A DNA stretch of 64,000 nt from Streptomyces formicae (GTDB lineage: Bacteria > Actinomycetota > Actinomycetes > Streptomycetales > Streptomycetaceae), in assembly GCF_002556545.1 (NCBI RefSeq), contig NZ_CP022685.1, positions 5,744,001 through 5,808,000 on the forward strand. The letters are read 5' to 3'. The number at the start of each line of letters is the position of its first letter. Position 1 is the first letter of the stretch. This document shows, piece after piece, positions 52,763 to 61,361 of this stretch. The notes below the pieces were generated by a model. That model made no database searches. It was not told the DNA's origin and saw only the letters and a program-made list of their open reading frames with translations. The translations under genes were made by a program, and so were the position numbers.

Positions 52763-52784
52763 GACCTCAAGTCGACTTGAGGTC
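52763..52784. promoter_or_regulatory. perfect 22-bp palindrome upstream of the MarR gene
   Basis: Two 11-base halves, GACCTCAAGTC and GACTTGAGGTC, abut exactly. The 18-base core differs from the classic SoxR site CCTCAAGTTAACTTGAGG only in its two central bases (CG for TA). It overlaps the stop codon of the monooxygenase gene and sits 15 bases before the MarR start codon. Either the MarR protein or a MerR/SoxR-type regulator could bind it. Confidence 0.8.
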
Positions 52785-54224
52785 AACCGCCCCGAGGTGG
52801 GACCGCAGGTACGCCCGCACCCCCGTCGCGTCCGCCCCCGCCCACCCTAGGTAGCCGTCCGGGCGGACCAGGAAGACGCCCTTGCCGTAGGGCTCGTAGG
52901 CGGGGATCCGGTGTGCGTGGACCAGCGTCCGGTCCAGTGGCGGGAGTTCCGTGTCCGTGCCCACCGCGAGCAGCGTCCAGTGCGGGCCGCGGAACGCGTC
53001 GAAGAGCCGCTCGCCCGTGGTGGCGTCCGGGCCGTCGGGTGCGCGGTCGCCCGCCCGCAGCGCCTCGTCGGCCAGGCCCGCGCGGGTCTCCACCGCTAGC
53101 GACGAGGCGCGGTAGCCGATGCCGAGCTGCTGGGTGGCGGCGCCGCGCCGGGCCTCGCCCCGGTGGATGCGGGTGGAGAGGCCGAGCATATGGGCGGCGT
53201 TGGGCAGCCGCTCCTCCTCGTAGGTGTCGAGCAGGGCGTCGGGGGCGCCGAGGCGAAGGACCGCGCCCAGCTTCCAGCCGAGGTTGTAGGCGTCCTGGAC
53301 GCTGGTGTTCAGGCCCTGCCCGCCCGCCGGGGAGTGGACGTGCGCCGCGTCACCGGCCAGGAAGACCCGGCCCGCGCGGAAGCGGTCGGCGAGCGCCGCG
53401 CGCGGGCGGAAGTCCGAGGACCAGCGCACCTCGGTGACGTCGTCGGCCGACAGGTGCGTACGCGCGGCGACGACCTCGCGCACGCCCCGGAGGGAGAGGT
53501 CGGGCGTCGTCCCCGCCGGGAACCGCGCGGTCAGCTGGAAGTCGGGGATGCCGGGCAGCGGGCAGATCGCCAGGGCGAGGCCGTCGTCGTCGGCGGGCGA
53601 GAACATGTGCCAGTTGTCGCGGTCGAGCGCGGGGATGCGGACGTCCGCGACCAGGACCGGATGCGGGTCCACGGTCTCGCCGGTCATGGCGATGCCGAGC
53701 GCCCTGCGCAGGGTGGAGCGGCCGCCGTCCGCCGCCACCGCGTACGCCGCGCGCACCGCCGTGCCCGTCGAGAGGCCGACGGTGACGCCGTCCGCGTCCT
53801 GCGTCAGGTCCGTCACCGCCGCGCCGAACGTGACGTCGCCGCCGAGCTCCCGCAGGCGCGCGAGCAGGATCTCCTGGGTGCGCCACTGGGGGAGCATCCA
53901 CGGCCCCGCGTGCGGCGCCGCCCCGGTCGGCTCCGACGCGTCGAACATCCGGTGCTCGCCGCGCCGTTCGCCCTCGCGCCACACCATGGCGACCGGGTAG
54001 GGGCCGCCCGAGGCGAGCACCGCGTCGCTCACCCCGAGGTCGTCGAAGACCTCCATGGTGCGGGGCTGGATGCCCTTGCCGCGCGAGCCGGGGAAGAGGG
54101 CGGGCGCCCGCTCGACGACGAGGGCGGGCACGCCGCGCCTGGCCAGGTCGCAGGCGAGGGCGAGGCCGGTGGGTCCGGCGCCCGCGATGAGGACACCGGT
54201 CTCCTTAACGTTGTTAAGTTCCAT
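52767..54224 (-). CDS. FAD-dependent aromatic monooxygenase (class A flavoprotein)
   Basis: A 485-aa flavoprotein of the PheA/TfdB/MhpA/Rox group. The FAD motif is GAGPTGLALACDLARRG near residue 14, the DG motif region is AADGGRST near residue 164, and the GD motif is FLAGDAAHVHSPAGGQGLN near residue 290. The C-terminal thioredoxin-like domain is present. Such enzymes hydroxylate phenols, polyketides or rifampicin using NAD(P)H. A palindromic operator lies inside its first codons and a second in the divergent gap, and the divergent gene encodes a TetR repressor, so it is probably induced by a substrate. Confidence 0.9.
   Translation of the reverse strand: MELNNVKETGVLIAGAGPTGLALACDLARRGVPALVVERAPALFPGSRGKGIQPRTMEVFDDLGVSDAVLASGGPYPVAMVWREGERRGEHRMFDASEPTGAAPHAGPWMLPQWRTQEILLARLRELGGDVTFGAAVTDLTQDADGVTVGLSTGTAVRAAYAVAADGGRSTLRRALGIAMTGETVDPHPVLVADVRIPALDRDNWHMFSPADDDGLALAICPLPGIPDFQLTARFPAGTTPDLSLRGVREVVAARTHLSADDVTEVRWSSDFRPRAALADRFRAGRVFLAGDAAHVHSPAGGQGLNTSVQDAYNLGWKLGAVLRLGAPDALLDTYEEERLPNAAHMLGLSTRIHRGEARRGAATQQLGIGYRASSLAVETRAGLADEALRAGDRAPDGPDATTGERLFDAFRGPHWTLLAVGTDTELPPLDRTLVHAHRIPAYEPYGKGVFLVRPDGYLGWAGADATGVRAYLRSHLGAVDLKST
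54204..54218. promoter_or_regulatory. TetR operator O1 (within the monooxygenase start)
   Basis: CTTAAC-GTT-GTTAAG, a perfect 6-bp inverted repeat. It covers codons 3 to 7 of the monooxygenase gene on the minus strand. Its centre is 35 bases from that of O2. Confidence 0.8.
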
Positions 54225-54238
54225 GTCCGGAGCATGGG

Positions 54239-54253
54239 CTTAACGGTGTTAAG
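54239..54253. promoter_or_regulatory. TetR operator O2 (upstream of the TetR gene)
   Basis: CTTAAC-GGT-GTTAAG, with the same arms as O1. It lies 8 bases before the TetR start codon. Two matching sites over the divergent promoters support repression of both genes by the TetR protein. Confidence 0.8.
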
Positions 54254-54261
54254 TTGTCAAG

Positions 54262-54912
54262 GTGGCCACGACGAAGCTGGACCGCGCCCTGGTGGCGCGC
54301 ACCGCACTGGACCTGCTGAACGAGACCGGACTCGAAGGGCTGACCCTGCGCGCCATCGCGCAGCGCCTGGACGTCAAGGCGCCCGCGCTCTACTGGCACT
54401 TCAAGGACAAGCAGGCGCTGCTCGACGAGATGGCGACCGAGCTGATGCGGCGCATGAGCGAGGACTTCCTCGCCGATCCCGACCCCGACTGGCGGGTGGC
54501 GCTCACCGGCTCGATGCGCGGCCTGCGCGAACACCTGCTGCGCTACCGCGACGGCGCCAAGGTCTACAGCGGCACGCACTTCACGGACACCTCGTACGCC
54601 GCGCCCATGGAGGCCCATCTGCGAGTACTGACGGCGGCGGGCTTCCCGCCCGCCGCGGCCGCGCGCGCCTGGTTCACCGTGTACAGCTACACCATCGGGT
54701 ACGTCATCGAGGAGCAGGCCACGGGCCCCGACCCCGCGCGCGGCGACGGCGGCTACGACCTCGTGGCCCGCGCCGCGCGCCTGGCCGACTACCCGCTGGC
54801 CGCGGCCGCGGGCGAGGAGGTGTTCCGCGACCACGACCGCGGCTTCGAGGCGGGACTCGCCGCGGTCGTCGCGGGCATCGGGGCGACGCTCGGGGCTACC
54901 GGATCCGGGTGA
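54262..54912 (+). CDS. TetR-family transcriptional repressor (TetR_C-type)
   Basis: A 216-aa regulator. The helix-turn-helix is GLEGLTLRAIAQRLDVKAPA, followed by LYWHFKDKQALLDEMA, and the C-terminal ligand-binding region resembles tetracycline-repressor-type TetR_C_1. The start is GTG at 54262. It is divergent from the FAD monooxygenase, with twin CTTAAC operators between and in the genes. It presumably releases DNA on binding an aromatic ligand. Its 3' end overlaps the convergent acyltransferase gene by 17 bases. Confidence 0.92.
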   Translation: MATTKLDRALVARTALDLLNETGLEGLTLRAIAQRLDVKAPALYWHFKDKQALLDEMATELMRRMSEDFLADPDPDWRVALTGSMRGLREHLLRYRDGAKVYSGTHFTDTSYAAPMEAHLRVLTAAGFPPAAAARAWFTVYSYTIGYVIEEQATGPDPARGDGGYDLVARAARLADYPLAAAAGEEVFRDHDRGFEAGLAAVVAGIGATLGATGSG

Positions 54913-56041
54913 GCGCCGTGCGGATCAGCGGGGTCAGCCGCTGCTCCACGAGGCGGTGCAGGAGCCAGGCGAGCAGCAGCATCGCCGCGATCGTCAGGGC
55001 GAACGTCGCGTACGAGGGCAGTCCCAGCTTCCGGTGCAGCGCGGCCACCGTCACCCAGCCCAGGTGCTCGTGCACCAGGTAGAACGGGTACGTCAGCGCG
55101 CCCGCCACGGTCAGCCAGCGCCAGTCGGCGCGGTGCAGGTACCCGAGGGCGATCAGGAGCACCGCGGCGAAGCCCGCCGTGACGATCGCGATGATCACGG
55201 ACGAGGAGCGGTACGAGAAGAAGTCCGGGTTCGGCGCGTGCCAGAGCCGGTCGACCGCGTAGTGCTGGCCGATCAGCCAGCTCACCCCGACGATGCCCCA
55301 TGCCGTGACGTCACGGCGGTCGCGGTGCAGCAGGTAGATGCCGATGCCGCCGATGAAGAACGGCGCGTACTCCGGCATCAGGACCAGGTCCAGGAGGGGC
55401 TCGTTCGCGGCCTCGGCGATCGCCGCCGCCAGGGTCCAGCCCGCGCAGAACAGCACCACGCGCGCGCGGGTCGCGCCCGGCATGACCACGCACAGCGCGA
55501 AGAGCGCGTAGAAGCGCAGCTCGGCCCAGAGGGTCCAGCACACCCCCAACACCCGGTCGGCGCCCAGCGGTTGCTGGAGCATGGTGAGGTTCACCAGCGC
55601 GTCGCTCGGCGAGACGGCGGCGTAGGTGACCACCGGCAGCGCGAAGACCGCCGTCACCAGGACGATCGCCGCCCAGTAGGCGGGCAGCAGGCGCGAGGCG
55701 CGGGAGGCGAAGAAGGAGCGCAGCGGACGGCCCCAGCCGCTCATGCAGATCACGAAGCCGCTGATCACGAAGAAGATCTGGACGCCGAGGCAGCCGTAGG
55801 CGAACCACTCGCTCGCGGTCGGGAACTGGTCGGCGGGGGAGCTCCCCCACGCCTGCGCGATCTCGCCGTCCCTGCCGCCGTAGTGGTAGGCGGCGACCAT
55901 CAGCGCGGCGACGAGCCGCAGTCCGTCCAGGGCGCGCAGGCGCGGGCGCGCGCGGGTCGGCGCGGGAGCGGCCGCGGGCGCGTCGGATGGGGAGTCCGCT
56001 CCCGGCGAGTGCTTCGGGAGCGTGGGTGCCGGAGCGGTCAT
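54896..56041 (-). CDS. acyltransferase 3 family membrane protein
   Basis: A 381-aa protein with about ten membrane helices and the acyltransferase 3 opening RLRALDGLRLVAALMVAAYH, with the catalytic-type histidine at its end. A further family mark is FFVISGFVICMSGWG near residue 90, then FFASRASRLLPAYW. It probably acetylates an extracellular glycan. It is the last gene of the minus-strand half of the wall-polymer locus; its start overlaps the polysialyltransferase-like gene by 4 bases. That supports O-acetylation of the polymer, as inference. Confidence 0.9.
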   Translation of the reverse strand: MTAPAPTLPKHSPGADSPSDAPAAAPAPTRARPRLRALDGLRLVAALMVAAYHYGGRDGEIAQAWGSSPADQFPTASEWFAYGCLGVQIFFVISGFVICMSGWGRPLRSFFASRASRLLPAYWAAIVLVTAVFALPVVTYAAVSPSDALVNLTMLQQPLGADRVLGVCWTLWAELRFYALFALCVVMPGATRARVVLFCAGWTLAAAIAEAANEPLLDLVLMPEYAPFFIGGIGIYLLHRDRRDVTAWGIVGVSWLIGQHYAVDRLWHAPNPDFFSYRSSSVIIAIVTAGFAAVLLIALGYLHRADWRWLTVAGALTYPFYLVHEHLGWVTVAALHRKLGLPSYATFALTIAAMLLLAWLLHRLVEQRLTPLIRTALTRIR

Positions 56042-57420
56042 CCGAGCGCGGTCCTCTTGATGGTGCGCTGCACCGAGCGGGCCCGGCGGGCGACCCGGCG
56101 TACCGTCGCGTTGCGCGGGATGAAGGCGAGCTGCGAGGGCAGCGCGCCGGGCAGGGCGAGTGCGGTGAGGCGGCGCCGCTTGAAGTAGCGCCAGGTGCCG
56201 GCGTCGAGGTGGGTGGCGAGATGCCGCTCGGCGTCCGGGCGCAGGCCCGGATAGATCTGCGGCTGCATCGCGAAGCCGACGGCCTTCAGGAGCTGGGTCA
56301 GCTCGCCCACGCCCATGCCCGTGCGCTGCTCGGTGACCGCCGTGCGGTCGGTGAGCTCGGGCAGCAGCGCGTCGACGATGGTGACCGGGACGCGGTTGCT
56401 GTTCTGATAGGGCGCGAGGCGTTCCAGGAGCAGGTCGGTGCCGGTGCGGGCGGCGGGCAGGTCGTAGAGCGCGGACGCGGTGACGAGGGCGGTGGAGAAG
56501 CAGCCGACGACGAGCGCGGGCCGCATCCGCTGGTAGAGCACCTCGGCGAGCACCGGCGTGTCCAGGACGGTGAGTTCGACGCCCATCGCCCCTGCCGCCT
56601 TCTCCAGGGAGCGCGACCAGCGGGCGGGAGCGGTGGGGTGCGGCTTGAACACCACGCGGGTGTAGCCGAGTTCGGCGGCGCCGCGCACCATGCGGATGTG
56701 CAGTTCCTCCTCTTCCTCGGCGGTGAGGATGGAGAGCGCGGAGAGGTACTGGCCGAGGACCAGCGCGGGCGCCTCGATCGACGGCAACTCCTCCTCGTCC
56801 TCCGCGAGTTCACCGAGGACCTTGAGGAACGTCTCGGTCGGTACGACCTCGGGGGCCACGTCGAACTCGGTGAGCAGGAGCGGCGTCAGGCCCGGCACTA
56901 GGTCCAGGTGGAGCAGGCGCCGCACGCGCGTGCCGACCAGCGGGTCGATCTTGTTGCGGGTGGGGCCGTAGCTCATCAGGCCGTCGGCGTACACGTCCAC
57001 GGGTACGCCGGTGAAGATCTGCGCGAGGGCGAGCGCCGGGTTGACCTGGATCGACTCGACGGCCAGCTCGACGTCGTCGTCACCGAGGTCCCAGAGCAGC
57101 CGGATGTAGCGCTCCCACAGCACGACGTCGTCGCCGCGCGGGGCCCAACCGCCGGGATGGAAAGGGGAGATGGCCTCGTTCCAGGAGCGCACCTCGTCGA
57201 AGCGGCCGCGCAGCCGCTCGAAGCCCGGCATCTCGTCGAGCGGCGTCGTCGTCTCGGGCGTCGCCGCGTTGTTGCTGACGAGGAGGATCCGCCGGTCGGC
57301 CGGGCCGAAGCGGTCGGCGTCCAGGGCGGCGGCGAGCGTCGCCGCGCCGTACAGCGTGGACGCCATGAAGATCTGGGTCGTGCGGGACGCCGGAGCGGGC
57401 GCCGTGCGGGGCTGCGCCAT
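56038..57420 (-). CDS. polysialyltransferase-like glycosyltransferase (POLYST family)
   Basis: A 460-aa GT-B protein. The three motifs of bacterial polysialyltransferases are seen: an acidic DG motif in VYADGLMSYG near residue 144, the HP motif in FKPHPTAP near residue 260, and the Ser/Thr motif in GCFSTALVTA near residue 308. It probably adds nonulosonic acid residues from CMP-sugar to a wall polymer at the inner face of the membrane. It overlaps the GT2 gene by one base and the acyltransferase by 4, and belongs to the same locus as NeuA and NeuB across the divergent gap. Confidence 0.85.
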   Translation of the reverse strand: MAQPRTAPAPASRTTQIFMASTLYGAATLAAALDADRFGPADRRILLVSNNAATPETTTPLDEMPGFERLRGRFDEVRSWNEAISPFHPGGWAPRGDDVVLWERYIRLLWDLGDDDVELAVESIQVNPALALAQIFTGVPVDVYADGLMSYGPTRNKIDPLVGTRVRRLLHLDLVPGLTPLLLTEFDVAPEVVPTETFLKVLGELAEDEEELPSIEAPALVLGQYLSALSILTAEEEEELHIRMVRGAAELGYTRVVFKPHPTAPARWSRSLEKAAGAMGVELTVLDTPVLAEVLYQRMRPALVVGCFSTALVTASALYDLPAARTGTDLLLERLAPYQNSNRVPVTIVDALLPELTDRTAVTEQRTGMGVGELTQLLKAVGFAMQPQIYPGLRPDAERHLATHLDAGTWRYFKRRRLTALALPGALPSQLAFIPRNATVRRVARRARSVQRTIKRTALG

Positions 57421-58397
57421 TACGCGGCCACCTCCGCCGACACCGGGCGCCTGCGCAGCCTGCGAAGACGGGTCGCCCGTTGTATGTCCATGGAGTCGAG
57501 CGCCTCGTCGAGAACGTCCTGCGGCATCCGCTTCAGCGCGGCCGCACTCATTGACTTCAATTTGCGCGCCACGGATGGCTCGAACCTTTCGATGGATCCC
57601 AAATGGTGGGAGATGATCGCACAGTAAGTCCGCACGGCCTTCGGCAGGAGTTCGTCCGCGTCCCTGTCCGCCGCGGTTTCCCGCACCACCTGGTCGAATG
57701 CCTTGATGAAATCGAGCTGTCGTACGTCACCGATCTGCGTGAGCGAAGAGGCGACCCCGCGCCGGTAGAACACGCCGAGAAGGCTCACCGCGGCGAAGGA
57801 TTCGGCCTCGCGGTGCAGCCGCCAGATCCAGGGCCTGTCCTCCGCGGTGCGCAGCCCGTCGGTGAAGTGGAGCAGGCCCGCCTCCGCGAGCCTGCGGTGG
57901 TAGACGCCTGCCCACGCGTAGGCGTAGTCGACGGACGTCGAGCGGTCCGCGGGCAGGATGACGTCACGCGGACTGAGCACCTCCCCCCGCCTGCCGTGCG
58001 GTACGCGGTGGACGGTGCGCGCCCGCGCGGTGCACTGCACATGGTCGGTGCGCACGAAATCGCACCCCAACTCCTCGATGGCGGCCACCAGTTGGGCGAA
58101 GTAGCCCGGGGCGAGCCAGTCGTCACCGTCCAGGAAGGTGAGGTACTCGCCGCGCGCCGCGTCGAGTCCCGTGTTGCGGGCGGTCGCCAGGCCGCCGTTC
58201 GTCTCATGTCTGAGATGGACGGCGCCGGGGAGTTCGCGCGCGGCACGCTCCAGGATGTCCGGTGTCTCGTCGCGCGAACAGTCGTCGACGAGAATGAATT
58301 CGAAGTCGTCACGCGCGTTCGCGCGCAGACTCTTCAAGGTGTCGGGCGCGTATTGCTGCACGTTGTAGAACGGCACGATGACGGAGAGCTTAACCAC
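57420..58397 (-). CDS. GT2 family glycosyltransferase
   Basis: A 325-aa GT-A enzyme. The N-terminus VKLSVIVPFYNVQQYAPDTL, then FILVDDCSRDETPDIL, is typical. The metal-binding DxD lies in TFLDGDDWLAPG near residue 90. A helical C-terminal half lacks membrane helices. It uses a nucleotide sugar and probably adds a linker or backbone sugar to the wall polymer. The start is GTG at 58397. It is the first gene of the minus-strand half; the promoter should be in 58398-58595. Confidence 0.9.
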   Translation of the reverse strand: MVKLSVIVPFYNVQQYAPDTLKSLRANARDDFEFILVDDCSRDETPDILERAARELPGAVHLRHETNGGLATARNTGLDAARGEYLTFLDGDDWLAPGYFAQLVAAIEELGCDFVRTDHVQCTARARTVHRVPHGRRGEVLSPRDVILPADRSTSVDYAYAWAGVYHRRLAEAGLLHFTDGLRTAEDRPWIWRLHREAESFAAVSLLGVFYRRGVASSLTQIGDVRQLDFIKAFDQVVRETAADRDADELLPKAVRTYCAIISHHLGSIERFEPSVARKLKSMSAAALKRMPQDVLDEALDSMDIQRATRLRRLRRRPVSAEVAA

Positions 58398-58471
58398 GTG
58401 GGTGACGTTAGGTGTCGGCCCGTGATTCAGGTCGACCCGCAGTGGGATGTCAGGTGAACGACGTGTGGCGG

Positions 58472-58543
58472 AACGGTTAACCAGCCTTCGCCTGAGCCAT
58501 TTCCCGGGCTGATTCGCCATTCGTCGGCATGCTGTTAACCGTT
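58472..58543. promoter_or_regulatory. inverted repeat in the divergent wall-polymer promoter
   Basis: AACGGTTAAC at 58472-58481 is matched in inverse by GTTAACCGTT at 58534-58543, with 52 bases between. Both arms contain GTTAAC. The pair lies midway between the GT2 and DUF6716 starts and may bind one regulator controlling both halves of the locus. Confidence 0.55.
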
Positions 58544-58595
58544 TGTTGCACCTGAGTTGGGCCGCGAATCGAAATGCCTTCCTAGCGTCTGGGAC

Positions 58596-59972
58596 GTGCA
58601 AGGAAGTCATCGAAACCCGCTGCGGGTCGCCGTGCTCGCCGATTCCGATACGCGATGGAAATGGGGCGCTCTCACCGCGAACCGCATCGTATCGGACAGT
58701 CGGCCGAACGGGCATGGACCCGAGGGGCACGGAGCGCAGGGCCACCGCCTCAGCGGCTATCTGCTCCGCGGCCGGGCCACCCCGACCCCCCGCCAGCTCG
58801 AAGAGGTGGGAGTGCGCGCGGACTCGCTGCGCGAGGTCACCGCCGTCGAGTTCCTGCGGGAGGTGCAGCGCGACGCGCCCGACGTGATCGTGCTCGCCCT
58901 GGTGGGCGGCGCGGTCCAGGCGGTCCTGCACGGCCTCGCCCGGGTCATCGAGGACGCCCGCCTGACCGGCGACGCGGGCAAGCGTCCCGTCGTCGTCACC
59001 GGCTACGTCGGCGTCGTCTACGAGAAGCTCGCCGACGGCCTCCTGCTGCGGCACGGCGCGGACGTCGTCCTCGCCAACTCCCGCCAGGACGCGGAGCGTT
59101 TCCGCGCCGTGTACGAAGGAGTGGGCGCCGACGCCGCCGCGGTGACGGAGGCCGCGCTGCCCTTCCTCGGCGGCGCGCCCTACGAGAAGCACGACCCCTA
59201 CACCGTCGTCTTCGCCGCCCAGCCCTCCGTGCCGGAGAGCGCGGCCCAGCGCACCTACCTGCTGCGCCGCCTGGTCGAACACGCCCGACTGCACCCCGAC
59301 CGCGAGGTGCTGCTCAAGCTGCGCAGCAAGCCCGGTGAGCACACCACGCACATCGAGGAGCTGCCCTACCAGAAGCTGGCGCAGCGCGTCGACGGCGGCC
59401 TGCCCGCCAACTTCCGTCTCGTCTACGGGCACATGGGCGAGGTGCTCGACCGCACCGACCTGCTCGTCACCGTCTCCTCGACGGCGGCGCTGGAATCCCT
59501 GCACCGCCGCGTCCCCACCGCGATCCTCACCGACCTCGGGGTGCGCGAGGCGCTCGGCAACCACCACTTCACCGGCTCCGGCTGCCTCACCTCCTGGGAC
59601 CGCCTCGACGCGGGCGACCTGCCGGAGCCCGACGAGCGGTGGCTGTCCCGGCAGGGCGTCGCCGCCGACGGAAGCTACGAGCGGGCCTTCGACGGGGCGC
59701 GCGAGCGGGTCACGGAGCTGCTCGCCGACGCGGCCGCCGGTCAACTCCCGCCCCTGCGGCCGTACTACAGCCTCACCACCGCGCGCGGCTATCTGCCCGC
59801 GATCCTCGCCCGCCACCACCTCGGCCCGGACGGCGCACCCCTGCCCGGCGCGCCCTCGGCCGACAAGGACCCCGGTCCCGTACGGCAGATCGTGCGCCGC
59901 GCGGCCCGCGGCGCCTACCGCCACGGAGTGCAGCGCGTGGCGCCCGTCATCCGGCGGATGGGCGAGCTGTGA
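58596..59972 (+). CDS. DUF6716 putative glycosyltransferase
   Basis: A 458-aa protein that fits the DUF6716 group of GT-B-like proteins. Recognised parts are LRVAVLADSDTRWKWGALTA at the start, PVVVTGYVGVVYEKLADGLL in the middle and VTVSSTAALESLHRRVPTAI near residue 297, which resembles the Ser/Thr motif of sialyltransferases. The start is GTG at 58596. It is the first gene of the plus-strand half and is followed by neuA. A role as a second nonulosonic-acid transferase is inferred from motif and place. Confidence 0.8.
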   Translation: MQGSHRNPLRVAVLADSDTRWKWGALTANRIVSDSRPNGHGPEGHGAQGHRLSGYLLRGRATPTPRQLEEVGVRADSLREVTAVEFLREVQRDAPDVIVLALVGGAVQAVLHGLARVIEDARLTGDAGKRPVVVTGYVGVVYEKLADGLLLRHGADVVLANSRQDAERFRAVYEGVGADAAAVTEAALPFLGGAPYEKHDPYTVVFAAQPSVPESAAQRTYLLRRLVEHARLHPDREVLLKLRSKPGEHTTHIEELPYQKLAQRVDGGLPANFRLVYGHMGEVLDRTDLLVTVSSTAALESLHRRVPTAILTDLGVREALGNHHFTGSGCLTSWDRLDAGDLPEPDERWLSRQGVAADGSYERAFDGARERVTELLADAAAGQLPPLRPYYSLTTARGYLPAILARHHLGPDGAPLPGAPSADKDPGPVRQIVRRAARGAYRHGVQRVAPVIRRMGEL

Positions 59973-60031
59973 ACCCCGGACGTGCCGCCGTCACCCCCCA
60001 CCCCTCCTCGGCCGACCTCTCAGGAGCCGCC

Positions 60032-61348
60032 ATGTCCCACCCCGACCCAGCGGGCACGCAGGTGCGCCGCGTCCTCGCCGTCATCCCCGCCCGAGGCGGA
60101 TCCAAGGGCGTGCCCGCCAAGAACCTCGCCCCGGTCGGCGGTGTGCCCCTGGTGGCCAGAGCCATCCGCGAGTGCCTGGCCGCCCGCCTGGTCACCGACG
60201 TCGTCGTCTCCACGGACGACCACGTGATCGGCGAGGCCGCCCGCGCCGCGGGAGCCGAGGTCGTCCTGCGCCCCGCCGCGATCGCCGGTGACACCGCGAC
60301 CAGCGAGGCCGCCGTCCTGCACGCCATGGACGCCCACGAGGCCCTGCACGGCGCCGCCGTGGACGTCGTCCTGCTCGTGCAGTGCACCAGCCCCTTCCTC
60401 ACCCGCGAGGACATCGACGGGGTGGCCGCAGCGGTCGTCGAGAACGGCGCGGACACCGCCGTCACCGTCGCCCCCTTCCACGGCTTCATCTGGCGCGACG
60501 CGGCCGACGACGCCGACGATGCCACGGACGGCTCGGCGGACGTCACCGCGCAGCGCACGGACGCCGCCGGCGGCACCGCGACCCTCGCCAACTCCACCCG
60601 TACGCGCGGCGGTTACGGCGTCAACCACGACAAGTCCTTCCGGCCGCGCCGCCAGGACCGCCCCCAGGACCTCCTGGAGACCGGCGCCGCCTACGCGATG
60701 GACGCGGCGGGCTTCCGCGCCGAGAAGCACCGTTTCTTCGGCCACACCGAGCCCGTGCGCACCGACCCCGCCCGCGTCCTCGAGGTCGACGACCCGCACG
60801 ACCTCGCCCGCGCCCGCGCGCTCGCCCCGCTCTTCGACGCGGACCGCGCGGACGCCCTGCCGACCGCCGCCGACATCGACGCGGTCGTCCTCGACTTCGA
60901 CGGCACCCAGACCGACGACAGGGTGCTGATCGACTCCGATGGAAGGGAGTTCGTCTCCGTGCACCGCGGGGACGGCCTCGGCATCGCGGCCCTCCGCAGG
61001 AGCGGCCTGAACATGCTGATCCTGTCCACGGAACAGAATCCGGTCGTCGCCGCGCGCGCGAAGAAGCTCAAGCTTCCCGTCCTGCACGGCATCGACAGGA
61101 AAGACCTCGCACTGAAGCAGTGGTGCGAGGAACAGGGCATCGCGCCCGAGCGCGTGCTCTACGTCGGCAACGACGTCAACGACCTCCCGTGCTTCGCCCT
61201 CGTGGGCTGGCCCGTGGCGGTCGGCAGTGCCCACGACGTCGTACGCGGCGCGGCCCGCGCGGTCACCACCGTCCCCGGCGGTGAGGGCGCGATCCGAGAG
61301 ATCGCCACCTGGATCCTCGGCCCCTCTCTCGACTCCCTCCACAGTTAA
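60032..61348 (+). CDS. neuA: CMP-nonulosonic acid synthetase fused to a HAD phosphatase
   Basis: A 438-aa two-domain enzyme. Residues about 10-260 form an N-acylneuraminate cytidylyltransferase: VLAVIPARGGSKGVPAKNLA holds the CTP-binding loop, and LLVQCTSPFLTREDID is typical. Residues about 285-420 form a KdsC-like HAD phosphatase: VVLDFDGTQTDD with both catalytic aspartates, LILSTEQNPVVAARAKKL, and YVGNDVNDLPCF. The fusion would dephosphorylate Kdn-9-phosphate and activate the sugar with CTP. The start is ATG at 60032 with CAGGAG upstream; a coupled GTG at 59969 is in frame. Confidence 0.92.
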   Translation: MSHPDPAGTQVRRVLAVIPARGGSKGVPAKNLAPVGGVPLVARAIRECLAARLVTDVVVSTDDHVIGEAARAAGAEVVLRPAAIAGDTATSEAAVLHAMDAHEALHGAAVDVVLLVQCTSPFLTREDIDGVAAAVVENGADTAVTVAPFHGFIWRDAADDADDATDGSADVTAQRTDAAGGTATLANSTRTRGGYGVNHDKSFRPRRQDRPQDLLETGAAYAMDAAGFRAEKHRFFGHTEPVRTDPARVLEVDDPHDLARARALAPLFDADRADALPTAADIDAVVLDFDGTQTDDRVLIDSDGREFVSVHRGDGLGIAALRRSGLNMLILSTEQNPVVAARAKKLKLPVLHGIDRKDLALKQWCEEQGIAPERVLYVGNDVNDLPCFALVGWPVAVGSAHDVVRGAARAVTTVPGGEGAIREIATWILGPSLDSLHS

Positions 61349-61361
61349 GGACTGTTCTGCC

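Noticed and set aside
57420..59924. An 834-codon minus-strand frame
   Set aside because: Only the 325 codons up to 58397 match a GT2 enzyme; upstream it runs antisense through the DUF6716 gene.
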